From contig NZ_JAUSQV010000001.1 in the NCBI RefSeq assembly GCF_030811475.1, positions 992,001-1,056,000 on the forward strand: a stretch of 64,000 nucleotides of DNA, read 5' to 3'. The notes below the pieces were generated by a model. That model saw only the letters and a list, made by a program, of their open reading frames with translations. It had not been told where the DNA came from and searched no databases. The translations under genes were made by a program, and so were the position numbers. The DNA is from Nakamurella flavida (GTDB lineage: Bacteria; Actinomycetota; Actinomycetes; Mycobacteriales; Nakamurellaceae). Below are positions 36,774 to 45,403 of this stretch, piece after piece (the stretch's first letter is position 1; each line of letters begins with the position of its first letter).

Positions 36774-37718
36774 TCAGCCCTTCGGGATGATCGCGGGGAC
36801 GTACTGGGTGATCGAGACGTCGTAGCGCCGACGTCGGCTCTCCCGGACGGCCTGGACGGCGAGCGCGACCACGGTGGCCACGTACGGGAGAGCATGGACG
36901 ATCTGCTGCAGACCCAGATCGGTGCCCTGCAGCCGGACGGCCACCGAGGTGGCCGCGGCGAACAGCAGGGACGCGCCGATCGTGCCCCACGGGGTGGCCC
37001 GCCCGAAGACGACCGCGGCGAAGGCGATGAACCCCAGACCACCGGTGAGCTGCGAGTTGAAGGAGGCGACCGAGCTGATCGACAGGTAGGCCCCGCCGAT
37101 GCCGGCCAGCGCACCGCTGATGAGCAGCGCCGCCACCCGGATCTGCACGGGCTTGACACCCACGGCCAGGGCCGCCTCGTCGGACTCCCCGACCGCCTTG
37201 ACGTGCAGGCCGAACCGGGTGCGCTGCAGCACGATCGAAGCTGCCACCGTGACCAGGACGGTGACCCAGACCAGGGCGCTCTGGTTCTGCAGGGCGGGCC
37301 CGATGACCGGGATGTCGGCCAGGAACCCCAGCGAGGGCCGCGGGATGAGGGTGGTGCCGGTCGGGGCGTACGTGCCGGTGGACCCCAACACGCCCTGCAC
37401 GACGAGCAGGCTGGCCCCGACGGCCAACAGGTTGGCCGCGATACCGGCGATGATGAGGTCGCAGCCGAGCCCGTAGACCGCCGCGGACAGCACCCCCGCC
37501 CACAACGCACCGGCCACCATGCCGGCGACCACGCCCACCCACGGGTTGCCGACCGCGGTGCCCACGGCCAGGGCCGCGAGGGCGGCGACCAGCATGCAGC
37601 CGTCCAACGCGATGTTGGACGCGCGGGCCCGTTCGGCGAACATGCCGCCCATGGCCGTGGCCAGGATCGGCACCAGACTGGTCAGCAGGATGGCCAGGAA
37701 TCCGGAGACACCGCTCAT
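36774..37718 (-). CDS. ABC transporter permease, BMP/nucleoside type (NupQ-like)
   Basis: A 314-residue membrane protein with about nine helices. The stretch AERARASNIALDGCMLVAALAALAVG, read over two segments, and GVKPVQIRVAALLISGALAGIGGAYLS are typical of the second permease in BmpA-NupOPQ type importers. The ATG at 37718 is one base after the first permease stop. It pairs with the 359-residue permease upstream to form the channel for a nucleoside-like substrate. Confidence 0.9.
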   Translation of the reverse strand: MSGVSGFLAILLTSLVPILATAMGGMFAERARASNIALDGCMLVAALAALAVGTAVGNPWVGVVAGMVAGALWAGVLSAAVYGLGCDLIIAGIAANLLAVGASLLVVQGVLGSTGTYAPTGTTLIPRPSLGFLADIPVIGPALQNQSALVWVTVLVTVAASIVLQRTRFGLHVKAVGESDEAALAVGVKPVQIRVAALLISGALAGIGGAYLSISSVASFNSQLTGGLGFIAFAAVVFGRATPWGTIGASLLFAAATSVAVRLQGTDLGLQQIVHALPYVATVVALAVQAVRESRRRRYDVSITQYVPAIIPKG

Positions 37719-37719
37719 G

Positions 37720-38799
37720 TCAGGACCTCCCACCGATCCGCTGGCTGGTGACGAGCAGGACCAGGACGCCCTGCAGCACGAAGACCAGGGCGAACGGCAC
37801 GTTCGAGGCCGACTGCATGGAGGTCGCTCCCGTCATGAGCATCGCGTAGAGGAAGGCGGCCAGGACGACCCCGCCGGGCCGGAGCCGCCCGATCAGGGCC
37901 ACCGTGATACCCAGGAAGCCGTACTGCGGCGAGAAGCCCGAGACGTAGGCGTGGGTGATGCCGAGGACGGCGACCCCGCCGCCCAGACCGGCGAGCGCGC
38001 CGCTGCTCAGCAGTGAGGTGAGCAGGTAGCGGGTGGACCGGATGCCCAGGTACTCCGCGAAAGCCGGCTGCACGCCGGCGATCTCCATCCGCCGTCCCGT
38101 GCGGGTGCGGTCGAACACCAGCCAGGCACCCGCCGCGACGAGCAGGGCCAGGATGACGCCGACGTTGGCCGGTGAGGGCACGAGCAGGCGGGTCAACCAG
38201 AGGTCGGTGGGCAGCGGCGGCGTCTCCACCGCCCCCGAGGTCTTGTCCCGGAAGAACCGGTTGACCAGGAACAGCGCGAGATCCGCGGCGATGTAGTTGA
38301 ACATCAGCGTGGTCAGGATCTCGTTGGTGCCGAAGCGGATCCGCAGCCAGGCGGGCAGGGCCACCCACGCGGCACCGGCGAGGGCGGCGCAGACGAGCGC
38401 GACGAGCTGGGCGAGGATCCCCGGGCCGGGGACCGCCACCACCACCACGGCGGCGACCAGGCCACCGAGGACCAGCTGCCCCTCGGTGCCGATGTTGAAG
38501 GCGCCGGCCCGGAACGACACGGTCGCGGCGAGCGCCGTGAAGATCAGCACCGTGCCGATGGCGATCATGTTGCCGAAGGCGTACCGGGTCTTGAACGTCC
38601 CGGTCAGGAACGAGGAGAACGCGGTCGCCGGGTCGTCGGCCACCAGCAGGATGACCCCGAAGCAGACGACCAGGCCGAGGACGACGGCCAGCACCGACTG
38701 GCGCAGGCCCAGCGGCACCACGCGGCGGGCCCCGGCCCGCAGCCAGCCGACCCGAGGGGAGCTCTCGGTGGGGTCGGGGGCGGGGATCTGCGTCGTCAC
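37720..38799 (-). CDS. ABC transporter permease, BMP/nucleoside type (NupP-like)
   Basis: A 359-residue membrane protein. After a cytosolic Pro-rich N-terminus it has about nine helices, with AATVSFRAGAFNIGTEGQ, LRIRFGTNEILTTLMFNYIA and EYLGIRSTRYLLTSLLSSGALAGLGG as recognisable permease segments (the EAA-like loop). The GTG at 38799 overlaps the ATPase stop (GTGA). It is the first of the two permeases of the importer. Confidence 0.92.
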   Translation of the reverse strand: MTTQIPAPDPTESSPRVGWLRAGARRVVPLGLRQSVLAVVLGLVVCFGVILLVADDPATAFSSFLTGTFKTRYAFGNMIAIGTVLIFTALAATVSFRAGAFNIGTEGQLVLGGLVAAVVVVAVPGPGILAQLVALVCAALAGAAWVALPAWLRIRFGTNEILTTLMFNYIAADLALFLVNRFFRDKTSGAVETPPLPTDLWLTRLLVPSPANVGVILALLVAAGAWLVFDRTRTGRRMEIAGVQPAFAEYLGIRSTRYLLTSLLSSGALAGLGGGVAVLGITHAYVSGFSPQYGFLGITVALIGRLRPGGVVLAAFLYAMLMTGATSMQSASNVPFALVFVLQGVLVLLVTSQRIGGRS

Positions 38800-40337
38800 G
38801 AGGAGCTTCCTTCCAGCATGGCCCGGCCGACCTCGGCCTCGGTGGGCCGACGGTCGACGAACTCGGCGACGATCCGGCCCCGGGACATCACCAGGACCCG
38901 GTCGGCGATGGCGACGACCTCCTCGATCTCGCTGGAGACCAGCAGCACGGCGCCACCGGAGTCGCGGCGGGCCACCAGTTCCCGGCGGACGAAGGCGGCC
39001 GCGGCGATGTCCAGTCCGCGGGTCGGCTCGGCGCACACCACCAGGTCCGGGTCGCGCGAGAACTCCCGGGCCAGCACCGTCTTCTGGGCGTTGCCGCCGG
39101 ACAGCCGACGCATCAACTGGCGCGGGGACGCGGCCCGGACGTCGAAGGCGGTCATCAGCCCGGCGGCGAGCCGGCGGATGCGGGGCGCCGACAGCAGCCG
39201 GCCGCCGACCTCCGGTGATCCCAGGTGGCCGGCGGTGATGTTGGCCTCCACGGACAGGTTGCCGGCCATGCCCCGCCCGATGCGGTCCTCCGGGACGTGC
39301 GCCATCCCGGCCGCCCGCGCCGCCGACGGCCCGGCCCCGGTCACGTCGACCGGACCGACCAGGACGCGACCCGCGGCCGGGGTGCGCAGCCCGGTGATGG
39401 CCTCCACCAGCTCGGTCTGCCCGTTGCCGGCGATGCCCAGCACGCCCACGATCTCGCCCGCCCGCACGGTCAGGTCGACGCCGTCGACCACCGTCTTGCC
39501 GCGGCCGCTGACCAGCTCGATGCCCTCCACCCGCAGTCGGACGTCGCCGGGTGTTCCGAACGGCACCTCGCTGTCCGCCGGAGGGGCGTCGCCGGTGATC
39601 AGGCCGGCCAGCTCGGCGTTCGTCACGGCGTGGATCGGCTCGTGGGCGACCCGGCGACCCCGGCGCAGCACCGTCACGGTGTCGGCCACCTCGCGCACCT
39701 CGCGGAGGTGGTGGCTGATCAGCACCACGGCCAGTCCGTCGGCCGCGAAGCCCCGGACGACCTGGAAGAAGCGCTCCGTCTCGGCCGGGGTCAGGACGGC
39801 GGTCGGTTCGTCCAGCACGAGGACGGACACGTCCTTGGCCAGGGCCCGGAGGATCTCCACCCGCTGCTGGGCGCCCACCGACAGGCTGCGCACCAGGTCG
39901 TCGGGACGGACGTCCAGGCCGTAGCGTTCGGCCAGTTCGCCGACAACCCGGTGGCTGTGCCGACGGTCCAGGAACGGACCGTGGTGCGGTTCGGATCCCA
40001 GGAAGACGTTGTCGGCGACGGAGAGCGAGGGCACCAGCTTGAAGTGCTGGTGGACCATGCCGATGCCCAGGGCCAGGGCCCGCCGGGGAGAGGTAACGTG
40101 CACGGTCTCCCCCCGGATCAGGATGTCCCCCTGGTCCGGGCGGGTCAGCCCGAAGAGGCAGTTCATCAGGGTGGACTTGCCCGCCCCGTTCTCCCCGAGC
40201 AGCGCGTGGATCTCCCCGGCCCGGACCTCCAGGTCCACGTCGTCCACGGCGACCAGCGAGCCGAAGGTCTTCCGGATCCCCCGCATGACGAGCAGGGGTG
40301 GGTCACCCTGGCGGGCGACGGGGCGGGCAGTGGTCAC
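38796..40337 (-). CDS. ABC transporter ATP-binding protein with two nucleotide-binding domains (NupO/RbsA-like)
   Basis: A 513-residue duplicated ATPase. The first half has Walker A LLGENGAGKST (47-57), Q-loop VHQHF, signature LSVGAQQRVEI and Walker B VLVLDEPTA. The second half has a degenerate Walker A (LGIAGNGQTELVEA, without the Lys), signature LSGGNAQKTVLARE and an Glu-for-Asp change near CAEPTRGLD, as is usual for RbsA/NupO proteins. It powers the importer. The GTG at 40337 follows GAGGACC; a later ATG at the start of the ATPase domain is less likely. A hairpin in front of it may lower its expression relative to the binding protein. Confidence 0.93.
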   Translation of the reverse strand: MTTARPVARQGDPPLLVMRGIRKTFGSLVAVDDVDLEVRAGEIHALLGENGAGKSTLMNCLFGLTRPDQGDILIRGETVHVTSPRRALALGIGMVHQHFKLVPSLSVADNVFLGSEPHHGPFLDRRHSHRVVGELAERYGLDVRPDDLVRSLSVGAQQRVEILRALAKDVSVLVLDEPTAVLTPAETERFFQVVRGFAADGLAVVLISHHLREVREVADTVTVLRRGRRVAHEPIHAVTNAELAGLITGDAPPADSEVPFGTPGDVRLRVEGIELVSGRGKTVVDGVDLTVRAGEIVGVLGIAGNGQTELVEAITGLRTPAAGRVLVGPVDVTGAGPSAARAAGMAHVPEDRIGRGMAGNLSVEANITAGHLGSPEVGGRLLSAPRIRRLAAGLMTAFDVRAASPRQLMRRLSGGNAQKTVLAREFSRDPDLVVCAEPTRGLDIAAAAFVRRELVARRDSGGAVLLVSSEIEEVVAIADRVLVMSRGRIVAEFVDRRPTEAEVGRAMLEGSSS

Positions 40338-40370
40338 GACGGTCCTCGGCGGTGGTGTCGGTGGTGATCG

Positions 40371-40400
40371 ACGGTGGCGCCCCGGACGGGACGCCACCGT
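40371..40400 (-). promoter_or_regulatory. Intercistronic hairpin between bmpA and the ATPase gene
   Basis: ACGGTGGCG (40371-40379) and CGCCACCGT (40392-40400) form a perfect 9-bp stem with an inner CCC/GGG pairing. It lies in the 88-nt gap after the lipoprotein stop at 40426. Importer operons often need far more binding protein than ATPase, and such a hairpin can end part of the transcripts or protect the bmpA message. Confidence 0.6.
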
Positions 40401-40425
40401 GCGCGGGGTCGGAGAACGCGGGGGA

Positions 40426-41541
40426 TCAGAGAGCGGTGTCGACGGTGATGGTGCCGTCGACCACCTTCTGGCTCAGCGCCTCGACCTGGGCCTGGATGTC
40501 GGCCGGCACCAGGGCGTCGTTGAACGCGATACCCACGCCGTCGTTGGCGATGTTGCCGACGATCGTCGTGCCCATCTCCAGGGTCCCGGCCTGGAAGGCC
40601 TGGATGCCGGAGTAGACGGTGTTGCCCACGGCCTTGATCGCGCTGGCCGGGGTGGACTCCGGGTGCAGCTGGTTCTGGTCGGAGTCGGTACCCAGCGCGT
40701 AGCGGCCGTTGTCCGCACCCGCCTGCAGCACACCGAGCCCGGCGGCCCCGGCCACCTGGTAGACCACGTCGGACCCGTCGCCGTACATCGCCTTGGTCAG
40801 ATCGTAGGCACCCTGGGCACTCTCGAAGTCGCCGACGAAGCGCAGATCCACCGTGATGGACGGGTCGATCGACTTGGCACCCTGCTCGTAGCCGACAGCG
40901 AAGTCCCGGATGACCGGGATGTCCATCCCGCCGACCAGGCCGATCTTCTTGCTGCCGGTGGCCCGGGGGAACGTGTCCGGGTTGGTGGTGATCAGCGCGG
41001 CCAGGACACCGACGAGGAACGCGCCCTCGTTCTGGGCGTAGGAGATGCCGGTGGTGTTCGGGCCCACGGACGGGCTGTCGAAGATCAGGTACTTCTGGTC
41101 GGGGAACTGCGCGGCGACCTTCTCCAGGGTGGAGGCCATGACGGTTCCACCGGTGACGATGAGCCCGCTCTCCCCGGTGGCGGACGCCTCGGTCAGATTG
41201 CGCTCCCAGGCCGGGGCGTCGTCGGCACCGGCTTCGATGACCTTGACCGACACCCCGAGATCGGCGGCGGCACGCTGCAGGCCGTCGTTGGCCGAGTCCA
41301 TGAAGCTCTGATCACCGAGCTGGCCACTGAGCGGGGCGATGATGTTCAACGCCTCGGCCGGCACCGACGGAGCGGCCGACGCGGTCGCGGCGGAGCTCGC
41401 GGACGAACCGCCGGCGGCGGAGGTCGCGGCCGATGCGGCCGACGAGCTCGTCGCGGTGCCGGACGCGCCTCCGCAGGCACTGAGCAGCAGGGTCGTGGTG
41501 GCAGTCAGCGCGATGGCGGCGGACCAGGTGGATCTCGTCAT
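40426..41541 (-). CDS. BMP-family lipoprotein, substrate-binding protein of nucleoside ABC importer
   Basis: A 371-residue lipoprotein. The signal peptide ends in a lipobox LLSAC with the lipidated Cys23, followed by a Ser/Ala-rich tether to about residue 60. The binding domain begins LNIIAPLSGQLGDQSFMDSANDG, and includes LIVTGGTVMA, YLIFDSPSVG, GFLVG-like AFLVGVLAALIT and GTDSDQNQLHPE, typical of the BmpA/Med/PnrA family that binds purine nucleosides. The ATG follows GAGGAG with a 7-nt spacer. It begins the importer part of the operon, 44 nt after the alpha/beta hydrolase gene. Confidence 0.93.
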   Translation of the reverse strand: MTRSTWSAAIALTATTTLLLSACGGASGTATSSSAASAATSAAGGSSASSAATASAAPSVPAEALNIIAPLSGQLGDQSFMDSANDGLQRAAADLGVSVKVIEAGADDAPAWERNLTEASATGESGLIVTGGTVMASTLEKVAAQFPDQKYLIFDSPSVGPNTTGISYAQNEGAFLVGVLAALITTNPDTFPRATGSKKIGLVGGMDIPVIRDFAVGYEQGAKSIDPSITVDLRFVGDFESAQGAYDLTKAMYGDGSDVVYQVAGAAGLGVLQAGADNGRYALGTDSDQNQLHPESTPASAIKAVGNTVYSGIQAFQAGTLEMGTTIVGNIANDGVGIAFNDALVPADIQAQVEALSQKVVDGTITVDTAL

Positions 41542-41585
41542 GGGGATCTCCTCGGGGCGGGACGGGGCGGGTGGCGGGGCGGCGG

Positions 41586-42416
41586 TCAGGCCACGGGAGC
41601 GTGGCCGGCCAGGAAGTCGGTGATGAGCCGGGCGAGGACAGGCGCGTCCTCGATGTGCAGGTAGTGCCGGAGCCCGGGACGGATGACCAGGTCCGCGCCG
41701 GGGATGCGGGCGGCCAGGGCGCGGGACATCGCCGGGGTCGAGCCGGCATCGTCCTCGCCGGTGACCACCAGGGTGGGGACCGTGATGGCGTCCGCCCGGT
41801 CGAGAAGATCGGTGGTGGCCAGGATCTCGTAGGCCGACCCGTAGGAATGGTGGTCGACCCCGGCCACCACCGCACACTCCGCCGCGACCAGGTCGGGACG
41901 GTCATGGCGGAACGCCTCGGTGAACCACCGTTCGACGCTGGCCCGGGCCGATTCGGCCGGGTCCGTCGTCCGGATGACCTGCAGGCGGTCCAGCGCCCGG
42001 GTGCGCTGGGCCTCGTCGCGACCCCCGATGGAGTTCAGGAGCACCAGCGCCGTGGTGCGCTCGGGGTGATCGACCGCGACCGCCTGGGCCACCACGGCGC
42101 CGAGCGAGAAGCCGATGACGACCGCGGCCCCGACACCCAGTTCGTCCAGCAGACGGATGTGATCGTCCACCTGGTCCTGCAGGGAGTAGCTCTCCCCCAC
42201 GGGTTCGGAGTCCCCGTGCCCGCGGTAGTCGGCCGCGATGTACCGGCGGTCGGCCGGCAGCAGCGGGAGCAGCGTCGCCCAGGTCGACGCCGAGCTCCCG
42301 ACGCCGTGCAGCAGCACCACCGGCGGGTCACCGACCCGCCCCACGTCGACGTAGGCGAGGTGGGGCCGGGAGGTCGTCTGCGCCCGACGGAGGGGCACCT
42401 GAAGGTCTTCATGCAT
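41586..42416 (-). CDS. Alpha/beta hydrolase, first gene of the leftward operon
   Basis: A 276-residue hydrolase of the 3-oxoadipate enol-lactonase/haloperoxidase type. The oxyanion loop is LLHGVGSSAS, the nucleophile is Ser104 in VIGFSLGAVV, an acid is in VTGEDDAGS and the His in GLRHYLHIED. The segment AADYRGHGDSEP is characteristic. The ATG at 42416 is chosen over a GTG 27 nt upstream because a TTGACA/TACCGT promoter ends 10 nt before it. It may open a lactone or cleave an ester or amide of the imported compound. It is divergent from the GntR gene. Confidence 0.88.
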   Translation of the reverse strand: MHEDLQVPLRRAQTTSRPHLAYVDVGRVGDPPVVLLHGVGSSASTWATLLPLLPADRRYIAADYRGHGDSEPVGESYSLQDQVDDHIRLLDELGVGAAVVIGFSLGAVVAQAVAVDHPERTTALVLLNSIGGRDEAQRTRALDRLQVIRTTDPAESARASVERWFTEAFRHDRPDLVAAECAVVAGVDHHSYGSAYEILATTDLLDRADAITVPTLVVTGEDDAGSTPAMSRALAARIPGADLVIRPGLRHYLHIEDAPVLARLITDFLAGHAPVA

Positions 42417-42426
42417 GGCAGACAGG

Positions 42427-42456
42427 ACGGTAGGGACGGCCACCGATGCATGTCAA
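42427..42456 (-). promoter_or_regulatory. Promoter of the leftward operon
   Basis: On the minus strand TTGACA (42456-42451) is followed after 18 nt by TACCGT (42432-42427). The -35 matches the consensus perfectly. The ATG at 42416 is 10 nt beyond the -10, so the leader would be only a few bases. The -35 abuts the palindrome at 42456-42466. Confidence 0.6.
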
Positions 42457-42466
42457 GACTCAGTCT
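42456..42466. promoter_or_regulatory. Candidate GntR operator AGACT-C-AGTCT
   Basis: A perfect 5+1+5 palindrome in the 185-nt spacer between the divergent operons. It overlaps the first base of the leftward -35 hexamer, where a bound repressor would block polymerase. It is the only clear dyad in the spacer. Assignment to the adjacent GntR protein is inference. Confidence 0.5.
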
Positions 42467-42565
42467 GGTTTCTCGTGTTACAGCTCCGTGACGAGGAAAT
42501 GCACCCACCTGGAGCAGTATTCAGTCGTCCGTCCGGCGGGTCTGTGCCATGCCTGAGGCGCTGTC

Positions 42566-42594
42566 TTGACGGTCCCGACCCTCACTCCTAGGCT
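42566..42594 (+). promoter_or_regulatory. Leaderless promoter of the gntR operon
   Basis: TTGACG (42566-42571), a 17-nt spacer, and TAGGCT (42589-42594) form a good promoter. The ATG at 42602 follows after exactly 7 nt, so transcription would begin at the start codon itself. No Shine-Dalgarno sequence is present. This supports the chosen GntR start. Confidence 0.7.
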
Positions 42595-42601
42595 CTGTGC
42601 C

Positions 42602-43285
42602 ATGCAAGAGTCGAGATCCAGTCGGCAGTCCACCGTGGTGGACGGCATCCGCCGGCGGATCATCTCCGGAGAGATGAGCAGCGGCACCGCGCTGTCGGAG
42701 GTGTCGCTGGCTCAGGACTTCGGGGTGAGCCGGACGCCGGTACGCGAGGCCCTCAAGCAGCTCCAGGCCGAGGGGCTGGTCGAGGTCCGGCCGCGGGTCG
42801 GCACCTTCGTCAGCACCCCCACGCGCACCGAGATCATCGAGCTGTTCCAGGTCAAGGAGGTGCTGGAGGGTGCCGCCGCCCGGTTCCTGGCCGCCCGGGG
42901 GGAGGTCGCCGAGCTGGATGCGCTGCGGCACAACGTCGCCCGCTCCGATCTGGCCCTGGAGCGGGACGATGTCGAGACGTACACCGAACTGGTGGCCGAG
43001 TTCCACGACCTGATCGTGCTGGGGGCGGGCAACGCCAAACTGCGCGCGCACCACACCACCTTGATGAACCAGCTCGCCTACCCGCGACTGATCAGCACCT
43101 CCCTGTCGACCCCCGGACGGTTCGCCGAGAGCGAGAACGAGCACCGTCGGTTGCTCGAGGTCATCGAGAGCCGGGACGGCGCCTCCGCCGAACGCCTGAT
43201 GCGCAACCACGTCCGGGCCAGCCAGGAGGCCCTGGTCGAGTCCATGTTCGCCGATCACGACGAGCGCCCCGGGAGCGATGCGTGA
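42602..43285 (+). CDS. GntR-family transcriptional regulator, FCD (FadR) subgroup
   Basis: A 227-residue regulator. The winged HTH covers about residues 8-75 (VVDGIRRRIISGEMSSG, SLAQDFGVSRTPVREALKQL, AEGLVEVRPRVGTFVS). The C-terminal FCD domain is helical, with metal-type His residues in EFHDLIVLGAGN and ENEHRRLLEVIESRD and HVRAS. Such regulators usually respond to organic acids of the pathway they control. The stop overlaps the first DUF1185 gene (GTGA). Its position between two divergent catabolic operons makes it the likely repressor of both. Confidence 0.92.
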   Translation: MQESRSSRQSTVVDGIRRRIISGEMSSGTALSEVSLAQDFGVSRTPVREALKQLQAEGLVEVRPRVGTFVSTPTRTEIIELFQVKEVLEGAAARFLAARGEVAELDALRHNVARSDLALERDDVETYTELVAEFHDLIVLGAGNAKLRAHHTTLMNQLAYPRLISTSLSTPGRFAESENEHRRLLEVIESRDGASAERLMRNHVRASQEALVESMFADHDERPGSDA

Positions 43286-43872
43286 GTCTGCAGATCCGCC
43301 GGGTCCACGTGATGAGGCAGGCCGTGCACACCGAGGCCGGCCGGGTGCTGGACGCCGATCTGCAGCAGGTCGTGGCGGCGGCGGTGCTCACCGACCCGTG
43401 GTCCGGGCGGGGCGACGTGCGCGACCTGTCCTCGCCGGTGCGGCAGGGGTGCCCGCCGCTGGCCCGACTGCTGATGGATCGGGCCCTGGCCGCGCTGCCG
43501 GCGGGCGCCACCGCCGCCGCGGTGGGCAAGGCGGTGGCCGTGGGCACCGGGGTGGAGCTGGAACACGGGGCTGCGCTCATCCACAATCCCTACTTCTCGG
43601 ACGTGGTGCGGGACAGGGTGGACGGCACCTCGGTGCTGCCGTCCACCGAGACCCGCGGGCCGGAGGGTGTCCTGCTCACCGTCCCCCTGGTCCACCGCAC
43701 GCACGCCACCGACCGCGCCCACTACCAGGGAGTGCAGGTCTGCGTCCCGGACGCCCCGCACCCCGACGAGATCGTCGTCCTGGTCGCGGTGTCCACCGGA
43801 ACCCGGCCCGATCCGCGCATCGGCGACCGACGCACCGACGCACCCTTCGATCCCACCGCCTGGAGGCCGTGA
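43282..43872 (+). CDS. DUF1185 (AA_synth) family protein, first paralog
   Basis: A 196-residue cytosolic protein. The family motifs are [31 protein letters not shown] and [15 protein letters not shown]. The Glu-His-Gly and the following His in ALIH look like an active or binding site and are shared with the next protein. The family is labelled amino acid synthesis in databases, but I know of no established reaction. The GTG overlaps the gntR stop. Together with its neighbour it may form a heteromer that acts on the pathway intermediate. Confidence 0.85.
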   Translation: MSLQIRRVHVMRQAVHTEAGRVLDADLQQVVAAAVLTDPWSGRGDVRDLSSPVRQGCPPLARLLMDRALAALPAGATAAAVGKAVAVGTGVELEHGAALIHNPYFSDVVRDRVDGTSVLPSTETRGPEGVLLTVPLVHRTHATDRAHYQGVQVCVPDAPHPDEIVVLVAVSTGTRPDPRIGDRRTDAPFDPTAWRP

Positions 43873-44420
43873 TGCTGATCCGCAAGACCGTGACCATGGT
43901 GGAGGAGACCCTGCGAGAGGGCGGGGTGAGCGTGGATCCGCCGGCCCGGGTCGCCGTGGTCGCCGTGGTCGTCGCGAACCCGTGGGCCGGCCGAGGTCAC
44001 GTGGCCGATCTGGGCCCGGTGGCCGACGAGATCGCCCCGGCGATAGGCGCACACCTGGCCCCGCTGGTCATCGCTGCGCTCGGGGCCCCGGCCGAGGCGT
44101 ACGGCAAGGCGGCGATCGTCGGGACGTCCGGGGAGATCGAGCACGGCTCCGCGTTGATCCACACCCTGGCCTTCGGGAACCATCTGCGCGAACCACTGGC
44201 CGCGCTCACCCTGCTGCCGGCGGTGGAGAAGCGGGCGGCGGCGGGGACCACCTTCGACATCCCCCTCAAGCACGTCATGGACGCGACCATCCGGTCCCAC
44301 CACCAGAGCATCGAGATGCGCATCCCCGACGCCCCCGGGCCGGACGAGATCGTCGTCGCCCTGGCCCTGGCCGCCCAGGGCCGTCCGCTGCAACGGCTCC
44401 CGGCCTTCCGCCGGGCCTGA
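43872..44420 (+). CDS. DUF1185 (AA_synth) family protein, second paralog
   Basis: A 182-residue paralog of the protein encoded just upstream. Shared positions are [37 protein letters not shown] and [18 protein letters not shown]. Only about a third of the remaining residues agree, so the duplication is old. The ATG overlaps the previous stop by one base (TGATG). Retention of both copies side by side, with the same core motif, argues for two non-identical subunits or two successive steps. Confidence 0.85.
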   Translation: MLIRKTVTMVEETLREGGVSVDPPARVAVVAVVVANPWAGRGHVADLGPVADEIAPAIGAHLAPLVIAALGAPAEAYGKAAIVGTSGEIEHGSALIHTLAFGNHLREPLAALTLLPAVEKRAAAGTTFDIPLKHVMDATIRSHHQSIEMRIPDAPGPDEIVVALALAAQGRPLQRLPAFRRA

Positions 44421-44476
44421 CCCCATCCCCGCACCACCGGCCCGCAGCGCGGGCACCACACCCAGGAGGACGCGCA

Positions 44477-45403
44477 ATGCCCAAGGACATCAAGGTCAGT
44501 TTCGGCGTGGACGTCGACGCCGTCTCCGGTTGGCTGGGTTCCTACGGCGGAGAGGACAGTCTGCAGGACATCCAGCGCGGCCTGTTCGCCGGTGACGTCG
44601 GCCTGCCCCGGCTGGTCAAGCTCTTCGACCGGTACGACCTCAAGGCCACCTTCTTCGCCCCCGGCCATTCCATCGAGACCTTCCCCCGCAGCATGGAGCT
44701 CGTCGTGGCCGGCGGCCACGAGGTGGGCGCCCACGGGTACTCCCACGAGAACCCCCGTGACATGTCCCCCCAGCAGGAGGAGGACGTGCTGAACCGCTCC
44801 ATCGAGCTCATCCGGCAGCTCACCGGGCGCGGTCCGAAGGGGTACATCGCACCCTGGGGCGAGATGACCACGATCCAGGCGGACCTGTTGCTGCGCAACG
44901 GGATCTCCTACGACCGCACCCAGGTGCTGCACGACTTCCAGCCGTTCTACGCCCGCACCGGGGACAGCTGGACGAAGATCGACTACGCGAAGACCGCAGC
45001 CGAGTGGATGCATCCCCTCGTCCGCGGGACCGAGATCGACCTGGTCAGCCTGGCGTTCAACTGGTACCTCGACGACCTGCCGCCGATGATGTTCGTCAAG
45101 GGCAGCCCGAACAGCTACGGCTTCGCCAACCCGCGGGACATCGAGACCCTGTGGCGCGACCAGTTCGACTGGGTGTACCGCGAGTACGACTACGCCACCT
45201 TCCCCATCTGCCTGCATCCGGACGTCGCCGGCCGGCCGCAGGTGCTCCTCATGATCGAGCGGCTCATCGAGCACATGCTGGGCCACGAGGGAGTCAGCAT
45301 CACCACCTGCGAGTCCATCGTCGACGACTTCCGACGCCGGTACCCGTTCGCGACCGACTCCCGCTACCCGTTCGACCGCGAGTTCGGCGCCGGGACCCGG
45401 TGA
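44477..45403 (+). CDS. CE4/polysaccharide-deacetylase-fold protein, PuuE allantoinase or cyclic-imide-hydrolase-like
   Basis: A 308-residue cytosolic protein without signal peptide, so not a cell-wall deacetylase. The NodB-fold marks are [11 protein letters not shown] (Asp12, Asp14), [15 protein letters not shown], and [12 protein letters not shown] (His86, His90), then KGYIAPWGE. The [15 protein letters not shown] region and [15 protein letters not shown] match the subgroup that contains cyclic imide hydrolase and PuuE allantoinase, enzymes that open cyclic amide rings. ATG follows AGGAGGA. Its stop overlaps the asparaginase gene. Ring opening of a cyclic imide, hydantoin or ureide is the most likely reaction. 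Confidence 0.85.
   Translation: MPKDIKVSFGVDVDAVSGWLGSYGGEDSLQDIQRGLFAGDVGLPRLVKLFDRYDLKATFFAPGHSIETFPRSMELVVAGGHEVGAHGYSHENPRDMSPQQEEDVLNRSIELIRQLTGRGPKGYIAPWGEMTTIQADLLLRNGISYDRTQVLHDFQPFYARTGDSWTKIDYAKTAAEWMHPLVRGTEIDLVSLAFNWYLDDLPPMMFVKGSPNSYGFANPRDIETLWRDQFDWVYREYDYATFPICLHPDVAGRPQVLLMIERLIEHMLGHEGVSITTCESIVDDFRRRYPFATDSRYPFDREFGAGTR

Noticed and set aside
44477-45403. Peptidoglycan or chitin deacetylase
   Set aside because: There is no signal peptide or membrane anchor, and the sequence and neighbours fit the cyclic-imide-hydrolase/PuuE subgroup better.
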